Source of the DNA: Pseudomonas kitaguniensis
GTDB lineage: Bacteria; Pseudomonadota; Gammaproteobacteria; Pseudomonadales; Pseudomonadaceae
Direction: 5' to 3'
Length of the DNA: 46,832 nucleotides
Assembly (NCBI RefSeq): GCF_009296165.1
Contig: NZ_VUAZ01000039.1
Location: forward strand, 1 to 46,832
Shown here piece by piece: positions 1 through 8,436 of this stretch (position 1 is its first letter; each line of letters begins with the position of its first letter). The position numbers and the translations under genes are program-made. The notes beneath the pieces were generated by a model that worked only from the letters and a program-made list of their open reading frames with translations, was not told the DNA's origin and did not search any database.

Positions 1-156
1 CTGGCTTGGCGGCCGGTTTGGCAGCAGCGGTTTTAGCCACTGGCTTGGCGGCCGGTTTGGCAGCAGCAGTTTTAGCCACTGGCTTGGCGGCTGGTTTGGC
101 AGCAGACGTTTTAGCCACTGGCTTGGCGGCTGGCTTTGCAGCAGCGGTTTTAGCCG
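1..156. repeat. Tandem 39-bp repeats coding the AlgP KPAA tail
   Basis: Four consecutive 39-bp units start at 1, 40, 79 and 118, each beginning ctggcttggc and ending near ttttagcc. They differ at only a few bases. A degenerate fifth unit follows from 157. On the reverse strand they encode 13-residue Lys/Pro/Ala units. The array continues past the left edge. Such in-frame repeats are prone to length change without loss of frame. Confidence 0.9.
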
Positions 157-610
157 CAGGCTTGGCAGCTGTTTTTGCAGCAGCCTTCGGCGCAGTAGCT
201 TTTGCCGGCGTACGAGCGCCCAACGCTTTAGTCACGGCTTCCTTCACACGACCAACGCCCTGGGCCAGTTTCAGGCTTTCCTGAGCATCGCGTTTGAGTT
301 GGGAAATGTAGGTGCGGGTTTCAGCTTGACGATCTTTAAGAGCATCCAGCAGGTCTTCAAGTTCTTTGACCGCGTCTTTGGCTTTGGCTTGTGCCTTGGC
401 CTTGCCGGCTGTGGCGGCGCCTTGCAGTTTGGTGCGGGACTTGTGCAATTTTTCTTGCGCTTTACCGCGTTGCTTTTCCAGTTTGGCGAGCAGTTTTTCT
501 GCATCAGCCAACGCTTGGGAACACGCGCTTTCCAGGTGTTCGAGCAAGCTGCCCGAAAGTTGTTGGAGTAAGTGCAACGGGGTATTTACAGGCTTCTGTT
601 TGGCCGACAT
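1..610 (-). CDS. algP: AlgP, histone H1-like Lys/Ala/Pro-rich DNA-binding regulator (C-terminus cut by window edge)
   Basis: The reverse-strand frame opens at ATG 610-608 and stays open to the window edge (203 codons seen). Residues about 1-125 are a charged helical domain (starting MSAKQKPVNTPLHLLQQL) rich in Lys, Glu and Ala. From about residue 135 the protein becomes a low-complexity Lys-Pro-Ala tail made of 13-residue units of the type PVAKTAAAKPAAK. This architecture is that of AlgP (AlgR3), the histone-H1-like protein linked to algD transcription and alginate control in Pseudomonas. The neighbouring FKBP gene and rsd/algQ agree with the known algP locus. The stop codon lies outside the window, so total length and repeat number are unknown. 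Function in this strain is inferred from the family. Confidence 0.93.
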   Translation of the reverse strand, partial: MSAKQKPVNTPLHLLQQLSGSLLEHLESACSQALADAEKLLAKLEKQRGKAQEKLHKSRTKLQGAATAGKAKAQAKAKDAVKELEDLLDALKDRQAETRTYISQLKRDAQESLKLAQGVGRVKEAVTKALGARTPAKATAPKAAAKTAAKPAAKTAAAKPAAKPVAKTSAAKPAAKPVAKTAAAKPAAKPVAKTAAAKPAAKP

Positions 611-802
611 GGTTTACCTCCTGGCTGACGTGGGTGCGGCTCATACTAGCCCTCTGCTCTTACCGCCGCTAGGGCATGTTGACAGTATCGTTTGCCTTGC
701 GTTGCACCTTCACAAAATTCTTATTGTTATAACGAAAAACCACGGCACTTTTTGCGTACTCACACTGGCATAATCCGTCGCACTTTCGGCGGGAGAATGC
801 AG

Positions 803-1480
803 ATGTCGCGTTACCTTTTTCTAGCACTTGGTTTGGCGATTTGCACAGCCAATGCAGGCGAGCAATCGCCGCCCAAAACCACTGACCAAGACTCCCACGA
901 CCTCGCGTACAGCTTGGGCGCAAGTCTCGGTGAACGCTTGCGCCAAGAGGTTCCCGACCTGCAGATTCAGGCCTTGGTCGACGGCCTCAAGCAAGCCTAT
1001 CAAGGCAAGCCACTGGCGCTGGACAACGCACGTATCCAACAGATACTTGCCCAACACGAAGCGCAGAACGCGGCCGACGCTCAAGCGCCGCACAGTGAAA
1101 AAGCACTCGTTGCCGAACAGCAATTTTTAACCAGGGAAAAAGCCGCAGTCGGCGTGCGTGAGTTGCCGGAGGGCATTCTACTCACCGAACTGACGCCCGG
1201 CAGCGGCAACAAGCCATCGGCCAGTGATGAGGTGCAGGTGAAATACGTGGGGCGGTTGCCCGATGGCACGGTCTTCGATCAGAGCACGCAGCCTCAGTGG
1301 TTTCGCTTGGGCAGCGTGATCAATGGCTGGAACATTGCCCTGCAACAGATGCCGACAGGCGCGAAATGGCGCTTGGTGATTCCCTCCGCACAGGCCTATG
1401 GCGCCGACGGCGCAGGTGAACTGATCCCGCCGTATACACCGCTGGTGTTCGAGATCGAACTGCTCGGCACTCGCCACTGA
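803..1480 (+). CDS. Exported FKBP-type peptidyl-prolyl cis-trans isomerase (Mip/FkpA-like)
   Basis: The 225-residue protein begins with a signal peptide (MSRYLFLALGLAICTANAG). A helical FKBP_N dimerisation region follows (about 28-100, LAYSLGASLGERL), and the C-terminal FKBP domain covers about 130-223. Conserved features of the FKBP fold are visible: VKYVGRLPDGTVFD, INGWNIALQQM, WRLVIPSAQAYG and LVFEIELLG. It should catalyse prolyl isomerisation in the periplasm or at the envelope. I chose ATG 803 because GGGAG at 791-795 lies 7 nt upstream; ATG 797, in frame, is too close to that site. The gene is divergent from algP, as in other pseudomonads, and ends at a shared bidirectional terminator facing rsd. 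Confidence 0.92.
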   Translation: MSRYLFLALGLAICTANAGEQSPPKTTDQDSHDLAYSLGASLGERLRQEVPDLQIQALVDGLKQAYQGKPLALDNARIQQILAQHEAQNAADAQAPHSEKALVAEQQFLTREKAAVGVRELPEGILLTELTPGSGNKPSASDEVQVKYVGRLPDGTVFDQSTQPQWFRLGSVINGWNIALQQMPTGAKWRLVIPSAQAYGADGAGELIPPYTPLVFEIELLGTRH

Positions 1481-1485
1481 GCGAA

Positions 1486-1515
1486 TAAAAAACGGTGCGC
1501 AATGCGCACGTTTTT
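1486..1515. terminator. Bidirectional rho-independent terminator between FKBP gene and rsd
   Basis: The stem gtgcgc-aat-gcgcac is flanked by an A-run on the left and a T-run on the right. It can therefore end transcription of both convergent genes. It lies 5 nt after the FKBP stop and about 20 nt from the rsd stop. Confidence 0.85.
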
Positions 1516-1533
1516 CAGTTACCACAGTGCGCA

Positions 1534-1992
1534 TCAGACCAAGGCGTCGGCCTGTTCTTTGTGGGCGTTATGCAGCACTTCGATCAGGCAGTCTTCCAGT
1601 TCGAAACGCTCATGCAGCAACCCACCCAGCTCTTTGAATTTTTCTGCAACACACTGGCCGGCATCACACAGGTCGGTGAACGCCAGCAACTTCTCGGTGA
1701 TGTCATCAATGCGCGGGTAAATGGTTTCAGCCAGGTCCAGACCACGCTGATCGTCAAAGGCTTCGGCCTCTTTGGTCAGTTGTTCGTAGACGCCGAAATG
1801 TCCAGCAGACACGTAGTCCACCAGCACACCACAGAAATCCTGCAACGATTCGCCACTCTCAGCCAGCGCCTCGGGCTTGGCGCCGAGATCATCAAAGGCC
1901 CGAACCAGCTCGTGACGTGCCCTCAGCCAGCTGTCGATCAGCTTGTGCACCCCACCCCAGCGTTCCTGAGCATTCTGACAACTTTCCAACAT
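1534..1992 (-). CDS. rsd: Rsd/AlgQ, anti-sigma-70 factor and alginate regulator
   Basis: This 152-residue, acidic, all-helical protein starts [20 protein letters not shown], as expected for the Rsd/AlgQ family. Family members bind region 4 of the housekeeping sigma factor and so shift RNA polymerase towards alternative sigma factors in stationary phase. In Pseudomonas the protein is called AlgQ (AlgR2) for its effect on alginate and siderophore genes. The start at 1992 has a purine-rich ribosome site (GGAAGAGAG on the reverse strand) about 7 nt upstream. It converges with the FKBP gene and lies just downstream of dsbB on the same strand, about 210 nt apart. Confidence 0.95.
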   Translation of the reverse strand: MLESCQNAQERWGGVHKLIDSWLRARHELVRAFDDLGAKPEALAESGESLQDFCGVLVDYVSAGHFGVYEQLTKEAEAFDDQRGLDLAETIYPRIDDITEKLLAFTDLCDAGQCVAEKFKELGGLLHERFELEDCLIEVLHNAHKEQADALV

Positions 1993-2201
1993 GATGTTCT
2001 CTCTTCCCTATAGGGGCGTTGCTGCCCTTTGCTCGCGCAACACTTCAAGGATAAAGCAGCGGGCGACCGAGGCCGCGAATGGCAAACGGATTCAATAATG
2101 CGTGCGGGCCAGATTATGCCCGCATGACTATGGCTTCAAGGTACGCAGGAGAGAAAGTTCATACAAGTGTTTAATCCCTGCCGACGTAACGTGAAGCGCT
2201 T

Positions 2202-2723
2202 TTACGGCTGCGCATGCTCCAAACGGCGGCTCAATAACAGCCGTGAAAACTGTATGACGCCGAGGAACAGCATCGCCAGGAAGAACAACAAGCTCCACTC
2301 GGGAAGGCTCAGATCAAGCAGCGTCCAGTTGATCTCCACGCAATCAACCGTGCCTTTGACCGTCGATTTCAGGGCTTGCCACAGCGACAGGTTTTCAATC
2401 ATGTAATGCAGGCTTGGCCAGCAAGCATTGGCCTGCTCCGGCGCGGCATTTTGTAGCAGCACCTGGCGCACGGCGGTGATCGCACCGAACAGCGCACACC
2501 CCATGCTGGCCAAGCCGTAAAGGTAGGCGCCCATGCGTTTGGGGCTATGGAGCGCTCTGACCAGGTTGATCAGGGTGAAGGCCGCCAGAAAAATGCGCTG
2601 TACCTGGCAAAGGAAACAAGGCCGTAGCAGTGCGCCGTACTCAAGATAAAAAGACGCACCCAACGTCAGCGCACCGGCCAGGAACGCCAGAAGAAACAAG
2701 GAGCGTGAAGGGGCCAAAGACAT
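2202..2723 (-). CDS. dsbB: DsbB-type disulfide bond formation protein
   Basis: The 173-residue integral membrane protein has four predicted transmembrane segments. It carries the two cysteine pairs of DsbB: C36-x-x-C39 in the first periplasmic loop (PCFLCQ) and C101/C128 in the second. DsbB re-oxidises DsbA and passes electrons to ubiquinone. The upstream in-frame start at 2783 would add about 20 charged residues before the first membrane helix, so ATG 2723 (MSLAPSRSLFLLAFLAG) is preferred. Pseudomonads often have two DsbB paralogues; this position corresponds to the copy beside rsd and the hem genes (sometimes called dsbH). Confidence 0.93.
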   Translation of the reverse strand: MSLAPSRSLFLLAFLAGALTLGASFYLEYGALLRPCFLCQVQRIFLAAFTLINLVRALHSPKRMGAYLYGLASMGCALFGAITAVRQVLLQNAAPEQANACWPSLHYMIENLSLWQALKSTVKGTVDCVEINWTLLDLSLPEWSLLFFLAMLFLGVIQFSRLLLSRRLEHAQP

Positions 2724-2811
2724 TGTTATCCGTACCGCAAGAGATAGACCATTACGGTAGAGGAAAGGCCTTACCCCTTTCAATACGCGTTAGAGCAGAC
2801 AATTCCGATAG

Positions 2812-2961
2812 AGCATAGGGATATGCCGTCAGAGCCTGGATGACTTAAAGCAACTGGCGGTAGGAATTTACTACCAAGCGCTCTACACCGAGCACTTGCA
2901 GCGTGCCGAGAGGCTGACCTCAGAAGTATCCGGGCCAACCCCAGGCGCTTTCCTACGTTAA
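2812..2961 (+). other. Start-less 49-codon open frame of protein-like sequence, possible gene remnant
   Basis: Between dsbB and hemY the + strand has an open stretch bounded by TAG 2809-2811 and TAA 2959-2961. The latter overlaps the hemY stop from the other strand. It reads DDLKQLAVGIYYQALYTEHL and then about 21 more residues, including SGPTPGAFLR. The composition looks protein-like, but there is no ATG, GTG or ribosome site, and GC3 is weaker than in neighbouring genes. It may be the tail of a lost gene or a chance open frame. Confidence 0.2.
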
Positions 2962-4199
2962 ACCCGAGCAGGCACAGGTAACGGTGACGCCAGCAAACGA
3001 CTGTCCAGAAGGCCCAGGCCCTCCTGGAACAGTTGATTACTGCGCTCGGTATCACCCAACTGTGCCAGCAGACGCGCCAACTCCGCACAGGCTTCAGGAT
3101 TACGCTGCACCCGCAGGCTGCTTTCCAGGTAGTCCCGCGACTTGCCCCACAAACTGTTTTGCAGACACAGGCGGCCAAGGGTCAGCAGCAGGCTGGCATC
3201 ACCGGGATGGTCCTTGAGCCAGCCTTCGGCGAATTTCAACTGCCGGGCCGGGTCAGCGCCGCGCAGCAAACCATAGAGCCGGATCAGGTGGCTGTCATAG
3301 CCGCGCTTGATGGCGCCGCGCAACACTTCCTCAGCCTTGGCATCGGCGCCGAGCCGACGCAGTTGCTCAGCGTAAGCCACCACCAACTGCGGTTCTTGAC
3401 GCTGGGCCGAAGTCAGTTGCTCCCAAGCGCGCTCCAGGGATTGCAAACCCGCTTCGCCCTGCTCTTGATGGTGCGCGGCCAAGCCCAGGTTTTCACCCCA
3501 GGCGCGACGCTCAAGTTCGGCCAACTCGGTGCCTGGAATCACTTTGTCTTTGCGCAATTCCGGCAACAGACGAATCACCGACGACCAATCACCACGCTGC
3601 TGATGCAGGCGCTGCAACTGGCGCAACACCTGTGGGTTACGCGGGTGACGCTCGTGCATGGCCTGCAAGGTCACCAGCGCACCGTCAGTATCGCCACGGT
3701 CCATCTGCAATTGCGCATGGCTCAAGGCGATGGCCAGTTCGGCCTGTGGCTGACGCTCCAGAGCGCGTTCCAACAGACCGTCAGACTCGTCATAACGGCC
3801 CTGCTCGTTGGCCGCACGCGCAGCCCCGAGGTAGTACAGCAAAGGGTGGCGCTCCGCCTCTGCGGCGCGATGCAAGTGACGTTCGGCACTCGCCCAGCGG
3901 CCTTCGGCAAGGTCCATCTGGCCCTGCTCAATCGCAATTTGCACACGACGGCTACGATTGCGCCGCGACCACGGGTTGACCATGCCACCGGAGGTGGTGA
4001 GCAAACTCAGCAACACACGAACTACGTAGATCGCCAGGCCGATGGCAAACAGCCCCAACAACGAAGCCCACAGGCTCGACTCGTAATTGAGCACATGGGG
4101 ATAGGTAATCAGCACGTAGCCGGTGTGTTTCGAAATGCCCACGGCCAATGCCAGGGTGATCGCAATCACCAGCACCAGGATCACATAGAAACGCTTCAT
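2958..4199 (-). CDS. hemY: HemY, inner-membrane TPR protein of the haem biosynthesis cluster
   Basis: The 413-residue protein has two N-terminal membrane helices (about 5-24 and 43-66, the HemY_N domain). They are followed by a long helical region of TPR repeats (for example AEGRWASAERHLHRAAEAER and NEQGRYDESDGLLERALER). Proteobacterial HemY is unrelated to the Bacillus protoporphyrinogen oxidase of the same name; its exact role in late haem synthesis is unsettled and it may act as a scaffold. The gene starts 5 nt after hemX ends, so the two are co-transcribed. Length and arrangement match the usual family. Confidence 0.92.
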   Translation of the reverse strand: MKRFYVILVLVIAITLALAVGISKHTGYVLITYPHVLNYESSLWASLLGLFAIGLAIYVVRVLLSLLTTSGGMVNPWSRRNRSRRVQIAIEQGQMDLAEGRWASAERHLHRAAEAERHPLLYYLGAARAANEQGRYDESDGLLERALERQPQAELAIALSHAQLQMDRGDTDGALVTLQAMHERHPRNPQVLRQLQRLHQQRGDWSSVIRLLPELRKDKVIPGTELAELERRAWGENLGLAAHHQEQGEAGLQSLERAWEQLTSAQRQEPQLVVAYAEQLRRLGADAKAEEVLRGAIKRGYDSHLIRLYGLLRGADPARQLKFAEGWLKDHPGDASLLLTLGRLCLQNSLWGKSRDYLESSLRVQRNPEACAELARLLAQLGDTERSNQLFQEGLGLLDSRLLASPLPVPARV

Positions 4200-4204
4200 C
4201 GGCT

Positions 4205-5320
4205 CTACTCCTGCTTCGCCGGCGTGCCCGCCGACGCCTTGGCTTCATCGGCAGACAAATGCCGGCGCTCAAGGTAGGCCTGCACTGCCGCGAGGCTGGC
4301 GGCCAGGTCCGGCGTGACAACGGAGACGGCTTTAGGCTCAAGCTCGGCGATACGCGCCAGCATTGCCTTGCTCTGCGGGTTTTCCTGATTGAAGTTGTCT
4401 TGCAGCACGCTGCGCGCTTCACCCAGAGAACGGCTGTACACCGCCGTCTCGCCGTTGAGTGCAGCCCACTGCGCTTGTTCCAGCGCCAGGCTCAGGGCCA
4501 GACGTACCTGGTTCAAACCCTGGCCTGCGAGTAATGGGCGAATATTATCGTCAGGGTTAAAGTCGATGCGGAAGTAGCGGGAAATATGCTCCCACCATTG
4601 GCTCCAGCGGCTCTCGGGCTCAGCGCTCGACGGCCCTTTGGAGGACGGTTCGGTAAGCTCGTATTCCGGGGCGATAGCCGCCAACTGCACGACCTGATCG
4701 CGCAGCGCCGCCAGTTGCAGGTACAAACCGGTGCGGTCTGGCTGCTCGGTACTGCGCAACGCGGCAAGGCTTTTGGACAATTGCTCGCGCGCGGCGTAAG
4801 CGCCTGGATCGCTTTGCTCGCGTAGAATTTCGTCGGCACCCTGAACCAGCGACTGCGCACTGTTGATGTCCTGCAACGCCGACAAACGCAAGCTGGCAAG
4901 GCGGATCAGATGCTCGGCTTCGGCCAGGCGCCAGTCTTGGCGGCTGGCACCCAGCACGGTTTCCAGACGCTGGCTCAGGCGCTGTTGATCGCCCTGTAAC
5001 TGGGCGACCAGACGGCGCCGCTCTTCCAGCTCATCCGCGGCAGGTAACTGCGCCAAGCGTGCGGCCAACTGTTGCTGGCTCTGCTTGAGGGTTTGCGATT
5101 GGTCATCAAGGGTCTGCACCTGGCTCAGCTGTTGCTGGCTGCTGGCTTGCAGGGCACGGACCTGCCAAATACCCCAACCGCCGACAGCAACCCCCGCGGC
5201 ACCGAGCAGCAGGGCTACGATTGCCAGGCCATTGCCACGACGTGGCGCGGTGACCGGTGACTCAACCGGCGCATCAAGTGCGGGTTGAGTTTCATCTTTA
5301 GGCAAGGCTGTTTCGCTCAC
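4205..5320 (-). CDS. hemX: HemX, membrane-anchored protein of the hemCDXY operon
   Basis: This 371-residue protein starts with a short acidic/proline cytoplasmic segment. A single transmembrane helix (about 31-53) follows, then a coiled-coil-prone Gln-rich stretch (about 60-130) and a helical C-terminal domain. This is the architecture of HemX. The family is often labelled uroporphyrinogen-III C-methyltransferase, but it has none of the SAM-binding motifs of CysG/CobA, so that enzyme name should not be used. It sits between hemD (41 nt upstream) and hemY (5 nt downstream). It probably organises haem-pathway enzymes at the membrane, though its biochemical activity is unknown. Confidence 0.92.
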   Translation of the reverse strand: MSETALPKDETQPALDAPVESPVTAPRRGNGLAIVALLLGAAGVAVGGWGIWQVRALQASSQQQLSQVQTLDDQSQTLKQSQQQLAARLAQLPAADELEERRRLVAQLQGDQQRLSQRLETVLGASRQDWRLAEAEHLIRLASLRLSALQDINSAQSLVQGADEILREQSDPGAYAAREQLSKSLAALRSTEQPDRTGLYLQLAALRDQVVQLAAIAPEYELTEPSSKGPSSAEPESRWSQWWEHISRYFRIDFNPDDNIRPLLAGQGLNQVRLALSLALEQAQWAALNGETAVYSRSLGEARSVLQDNFNQENPQSKAMLARIAELEPKAVSVVTPDLAASLAAVQAYLERRHLSADEAKASAGTPAKQE

Positions 5321-5361
5321 GTATCCGTCCTTTGCGTATCAGAGAGTGGCGGCGGCCTGCC

Positions 5362-6111
5362 TCATACGGCAGAGCTGCGCAACGCCACTAACAAAGCCGC
5401 GGCACTCGCGCCACGACAATCCACAACTTTTTCTGCGCCAGCGGCACGCGCCATTTCATAGACCCGCGGGCTGGGCACGAACAACGGCAGCTTCGCCACC
5501 TGCGGCCAATCATCGCCGGCCAGGGCTTGCAGGTGTAAAAAACCCTGCCCACTGCTGACCACCACGCCGTTCAAGCGTTCCAACTGGATGCGTTGCATCA
5601 ACACCCCCGCGTCGTACGCCGGCAGTGAACGACGATACAACTCCAGGTAGTCGACACTAGCACCTTGCTCGCGCAAACGCTCAGCCAGCAGCTCTCGACC
5701 GCCCTCGCCACGCAAGATCAACACGTTGGCGGCGGGGCCTGCGACCGCCTCACGCAAGGCGGGCAATGCAAGCAACGCCTCGCTGTCATCGCCGGCTTGC
5801 GGGTATTCAACGTTGAGGCCGTGATCGGCCAATAGCTGCGCAGTGGCGGCGCCTACGCTGAACCATTGCACCTGCGGCCAAGGCTGATCCAACTGCTGCA
5901 GGGCAAGGCGCGCCGCTGGCTTGCTGACCACGATCACCGCGTTATAGCGACCCAGCTCACGAAACACCGCCTGTTGCTCAGCCGTGACTGGCAAGGCTTC
6001 GATGTCGAGCAAAGGCAAGCTGCTGCTGAAAATGCCGACGTCAGACAACGACGCAGCCAGCGCTGCCGACTCCTCGGCAGGTCGCGTCAGCAACACTCGC
6101 CAGGTGTTCAC
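5362..6111 (-). CDS. hemD: Uroporphyrinogen-III synthase
   Basis: The 249-residue protein begins [20 protein letters not shown], the typical HemD start, and keeps the weakly conserved two-lobed HemD pattern ([22 protein letters not shown] near the C-terminus). It converts hydroxymethylbilane, the HemC product, to uroporphyrinogen III by closing the ring with inversion of ring D. Its ATG overlaps the hemC stop by 4 nt, which implies translational coupling of the consecutive enzymes. Confidence 0.94.
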   Translation of the reverse strand: MNTWRVLLTRPAEESAALAASLSDVGIFSSSLPLLDIEALPVTAEQQAVFRELGRYNAVIVVSKPAARLALQQLDQPWPQVQWFSVGAATAQLLADHGLNVEYPQAGDDSEALLALPALREAVAGPAANVLILRGEGGRELLAERLREQGASVDYLELYRRSLPAYDAGVLMQRIQLERLNGVVVSSGQGFLHLQALAGDDWPQVAKLPLFVPSPRVYEMARAAGAEKVVDCRGASAAALLVALRSSAV

Positions 6112-7049
6112 CGCGGCCCTTCCTCGCCGTAGATTTTTTGCAGGATGGCGCCTGCGCCTTTTTCCAGCAGCTCTTCTGCCACCTGGATACCCAGCGCGCT
6201 GGCATCGCGTTGCGGCCCGCGTATCTCAGCGGTGAGCAGCGTGCCGCCAGCCGGGTCGCCGACCAAACCACGCAGCCAAAGGTTTTCGCCTTCAAGCACG
6301 GCGTAGCAGGCAATCGGCACCTGGCAGCCACCGTTAAGGTGCTTGTTGAGCGCGCGCTCGGCGGTGACACGCACTTCAGTGTCAGGGTGATCAAGGGGTT
6401 TGAGCAGTGCGTGAATGTCAGCGTCGGCGGTACGGCACTCGATGCCGACTGCGCCCTGCCCGCCTGCGGGCAAGCTGTCTTCGACGCTGATGGCCGAGGT
6501 GATGCGGTCTTCGAAGCCCAAGCGAATCAAGCCTGCGGCGGCGAGGATGATCGCGTCATATTCGCCGGCATCCAGCTTGGCCAAGCGGGTGTTGACGTTG
6601 CCACGCAGGAAGCGAATTTGCAGGTCTGGGCGCCGGGTCAGTAACTGCGCCTGCCGACGCAAGCTCGATGTGCCGACGACACTGCCCAGAGGCAGCGCCT
6701 CCAGAGAAGCGAAATGGTTGGAGACAAAAGCGTCGCGCGGGTCTTCGCGCTCGCAGATGCAATACAGGCCCAAGCCTTCGGGGAAATCCATCGGCACGTC
6801 TTTCATCGAATGCACGGCGATGTCGGCTTCGTTTTCCAGCAGCGCGGTTTCCAGTTCCTTGACGAACAGACCCTTGCCGCCGATTTTCGACAAGGGTGAG
6901 TCGAGCAACTTGTCGCCGCGACTGACCATGGGCACCAGGGACACTTTCAGCCCCGGGTGGGCCTGTTCAAGACGCGCTTTGACGTATTCGGCCTGCCACA
7001 AGGCCAAGGCGCTTTTACGGGTGGCGATGCGGATCTCGCGAGAAGACAT
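6108..7049 (-). CDS. hemC: Porphobilinogen deaminase (hydroxymethylbilane synthase)
   Basis: The 313-residue protein has all HemC landmarks: N-terminal [19 protein letters not shown], the substrate-binding [15 protein letters not shown], and Cys242 in [10 protein letters not shown]. Cys242 carries the dipyrromethane cofactor. The enzyme polymerises four porphobilinogens to hydroxymethylbilane in the cytoplasm. It heads the hemC-hemD-hemX-hemY run on the reverse strand, 138 nt downstream of algR, as in other Pseudomonas. Confidence 0.97.
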   Translation of the reverse strand: MSSREIRIATRKSALALWQAEYVKARLEQAHPGLKVSLVPMVSRGDKLLDSPLSKIGGKGLFVKELETALLENEADIAVHSMKDVPMDFPEGLGLYCICEREDPRDAFVSNHFASLEALPLGSVVGTSSLRRQAQLLTRRPDLQIRFLRGNVNTRLAKLDAGEYDAIILAAAGLIRLGFEDRITSAISVEDSLPAGGQGAVGIECRTADADIHALLKPLDHPDTEVRVTAERALNKHLNGGCQVPIACYAVLEGENLWLRGLVGDPAGGTLLTAEIRGPQRDASALGIQVAEELLEKGAGAILQKIYGEEGPR

Positions 7050-7187
7050 GGATCAATCCGTACTAAATAGATACGGCAGATAATAACAGCTCAGGCAAAC
7101 ACGCTTTGATTTGAATCAGCAAGTGCGGGGCCTCCCTGGCCATGTCGCACCGCGATAAAAAACGCACACCTCGCGGCAGCCCATAGG

Positions 7188-7934
7188 CTAAAGCTGCTGC
7201 ATCATCTTGCGCACGCCCGCAACGTGGCGTCGGCTGACGATCAAGGCGTCGCCGTTAAGCCCTTTGAGGAACAACTGAAAGTGCCCCAGCGGCGTGCGTT
7301 GCAAGCGTTCAATGCGCTCGCGTGCGACCAGCGCGTTGCGGTGGATACGCACGAAGCGGTCGCCGAATTCATCCTCAAGCGCCTTGAGCGGCTCATCAAG
7401 CAACACTTCGCCGGCCTCGTGCCGCAGCGTCACGTACTTGTGATCGGCAATAAAATAGACCACCTGGTTCAGCGGGATCAGTTCGATGCCTTTGCGCGTT
7501 CGCGCGCTGATATGGCTACGCGGCCCGTTACCGCTTTGGGCGGCCGGCTGAGTCAGGGCAGCGAGTTGCACTCGGTTTGGGCGCTCGGCTTTTTTCAAGG
7601 CCTTGAGTAACGCATCGCCAGCCACTGGCTTAAACAGGTACGCAACGCCACTGTCCTCCAGTGCCTGCTCGGGGAACTCTTCTTGAGCGGCGCACAACAC
7701 CACGGCAGGCGGCGATTCCCGCTCACTCAGGCGGGCGGCAACTTGCAAGCCATCAAGGCCTGGCAGGCGAATATCGAGCAGCACTACATCCGGCTTGAGG
7801 CTGTCGATCAGCGTCAACGCCTCCTCGCCGTTGGTGGCGCTCGGTTCCAGTACGGTGTAACCCTCGAGTTCACTGACCAAACGGCTCAGTCGCTCGCGGG
7901 CTTGGGGTTCGTCATCAACGATCAGGACATTCAT
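7188..7934 (-). CDS. algR: AlgR, LytTR-family response regulator
   Basis: The 248-residue protein has an N-terminal receiver domain (MNVLIVDDEPQARERLSRLV) with phospho-acceptor Asp54 in VVLLDIRLPGLDG. A C-terminal LytTR DNA-binding domain covers about 140-245 (GIELIPLNQVVYFIADHKYV, RIHRNALVARERIERL). AlgR controls alginate, twitching motility and virulence genes in P. aeruginosa. I chose ATG 7934 because the receiver domain starts directly there; the longer frame from 7967 adds 11 residues not expected in the family. In P. aeruginosa the kinase gene algZ/fimS lies between algR and argH, but here only about 500 nt without a recognisable gene separate them. Confidence 0.94.
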   Translation of the reverse strand: MNVLIVDDEPQARERLSRLVSELEGYTVLEPSATNGEEALTLIDSLKPDVVLLDIRLPGLDGLQVAARLSERESPPAVVLCAAQEEFPEQALEDSGVAYLFKPVAGDALLKALKKAERPNRVQLAALTQPAAQSGNGPRSHISARTRKGIELIPLNQVVYFIADHKYVTLRHEAGEVLLDEPLKALEDEFGDRFVRIHRNALVARERIERLQRTPLGHFQLFLKGLNGDALIVSRRHVAGVRKMMQQL

Positions 7935-8436
7935 ATTGCGCTGGATTCCTGCGTGAGTCTCGCACAAGGATAGCGTAGACAGGTGCGGTGACTTGCGTCA
8001 CAGCGATCCACGCTAAGACTAGCGCGAGCGGCAAAAAGTGCCCCGAGAGCGGCACCCAAATTTACCCGGACCTGTTCAATAACGCCCAAGATCTGCTGCC
8101 TTTGGGCATAGTCGTAGGGTTTGCTGATACACAATCCGAATACCCCGCTTTTTAATGGATAGTCTGGGCTATGACCGCAGCACCCGACTTTGGTGCGTTC
8201 ACACACTATCAGTGCAACTGTAGACGCTCGCTGAGACGATATTGCTCATTCGTCAAATATTGCATCAATAAGTACCTGCTTGCAGTTTCTTCCCGGACGC
8301 GGTCCGCGGCAAGGCACTTAGCCATCCTCGGCACAAATAAAAATGCCGACCACCCGCAGCACCGCCTCCACGGGCAACCCTGTTATTATCGGCGACACAC
8401 TTCCATGCCTCTTTTAAGCAGACCACGAGCGAATCC
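7935..8436. other. 502-nt intergenic region between algR and argH (divergent)
   Basis: No convincing gene is present. A 91-codon reverse-strand frame (8206-7931) overlaps the algR start and has no family features, so I treat it as non-coding. The stretch must hold the algR promoter and the argH promoter. Parts are AT-richer (about 8210-8280) than the flanking genes. No trace of an algZ-like histidine kinase was recognised. Confidence 0.5.
8384..8389 (+). promoter_or_regulatory. Candidate -10 element for argH
   Basis: TATTAT at 8384-8389 lies about 48 nt before the argH ATG in an otherwise GC-rich stretch. No good -35 hexamer is evident 17 nt upstream. The position suits a sigma-70-type start near 8396. 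Confidence 0.3.

Noticed and set aside
3033..4277. Long antisense open frame opposite hemY (and similar ones opposite argH, lysA, srfB and srfC)
   Set aside because: These are by-products of high GC3 on the coding strand; their translations show no family features and overlap well-supported genes completely.
4205..5320. HemX as a uroporphyrinogen-III methyltransferase enzyme
   Set aside because: The sequence is a membrane anchor plus coiled coil with no SAM-binding motifs; the enzyme name is a common database carry-over.
7145..7190. ccgcga...tcgcgg inverted repeat near a T-rich stretch as the algR terminator
   Set aside because: The loop is about 15-17 nt long and the T-run lies inside it rather than after the stem, so it does not look like a rho-independent terminator.
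7931..8206. 91-codon reverse-strand frame upstream of and overlapping the algR start
   Set aside because: No family features, odd Cys/Arg-rich composition, no clear ribosome site, and it overlaps the better-supported algR start.
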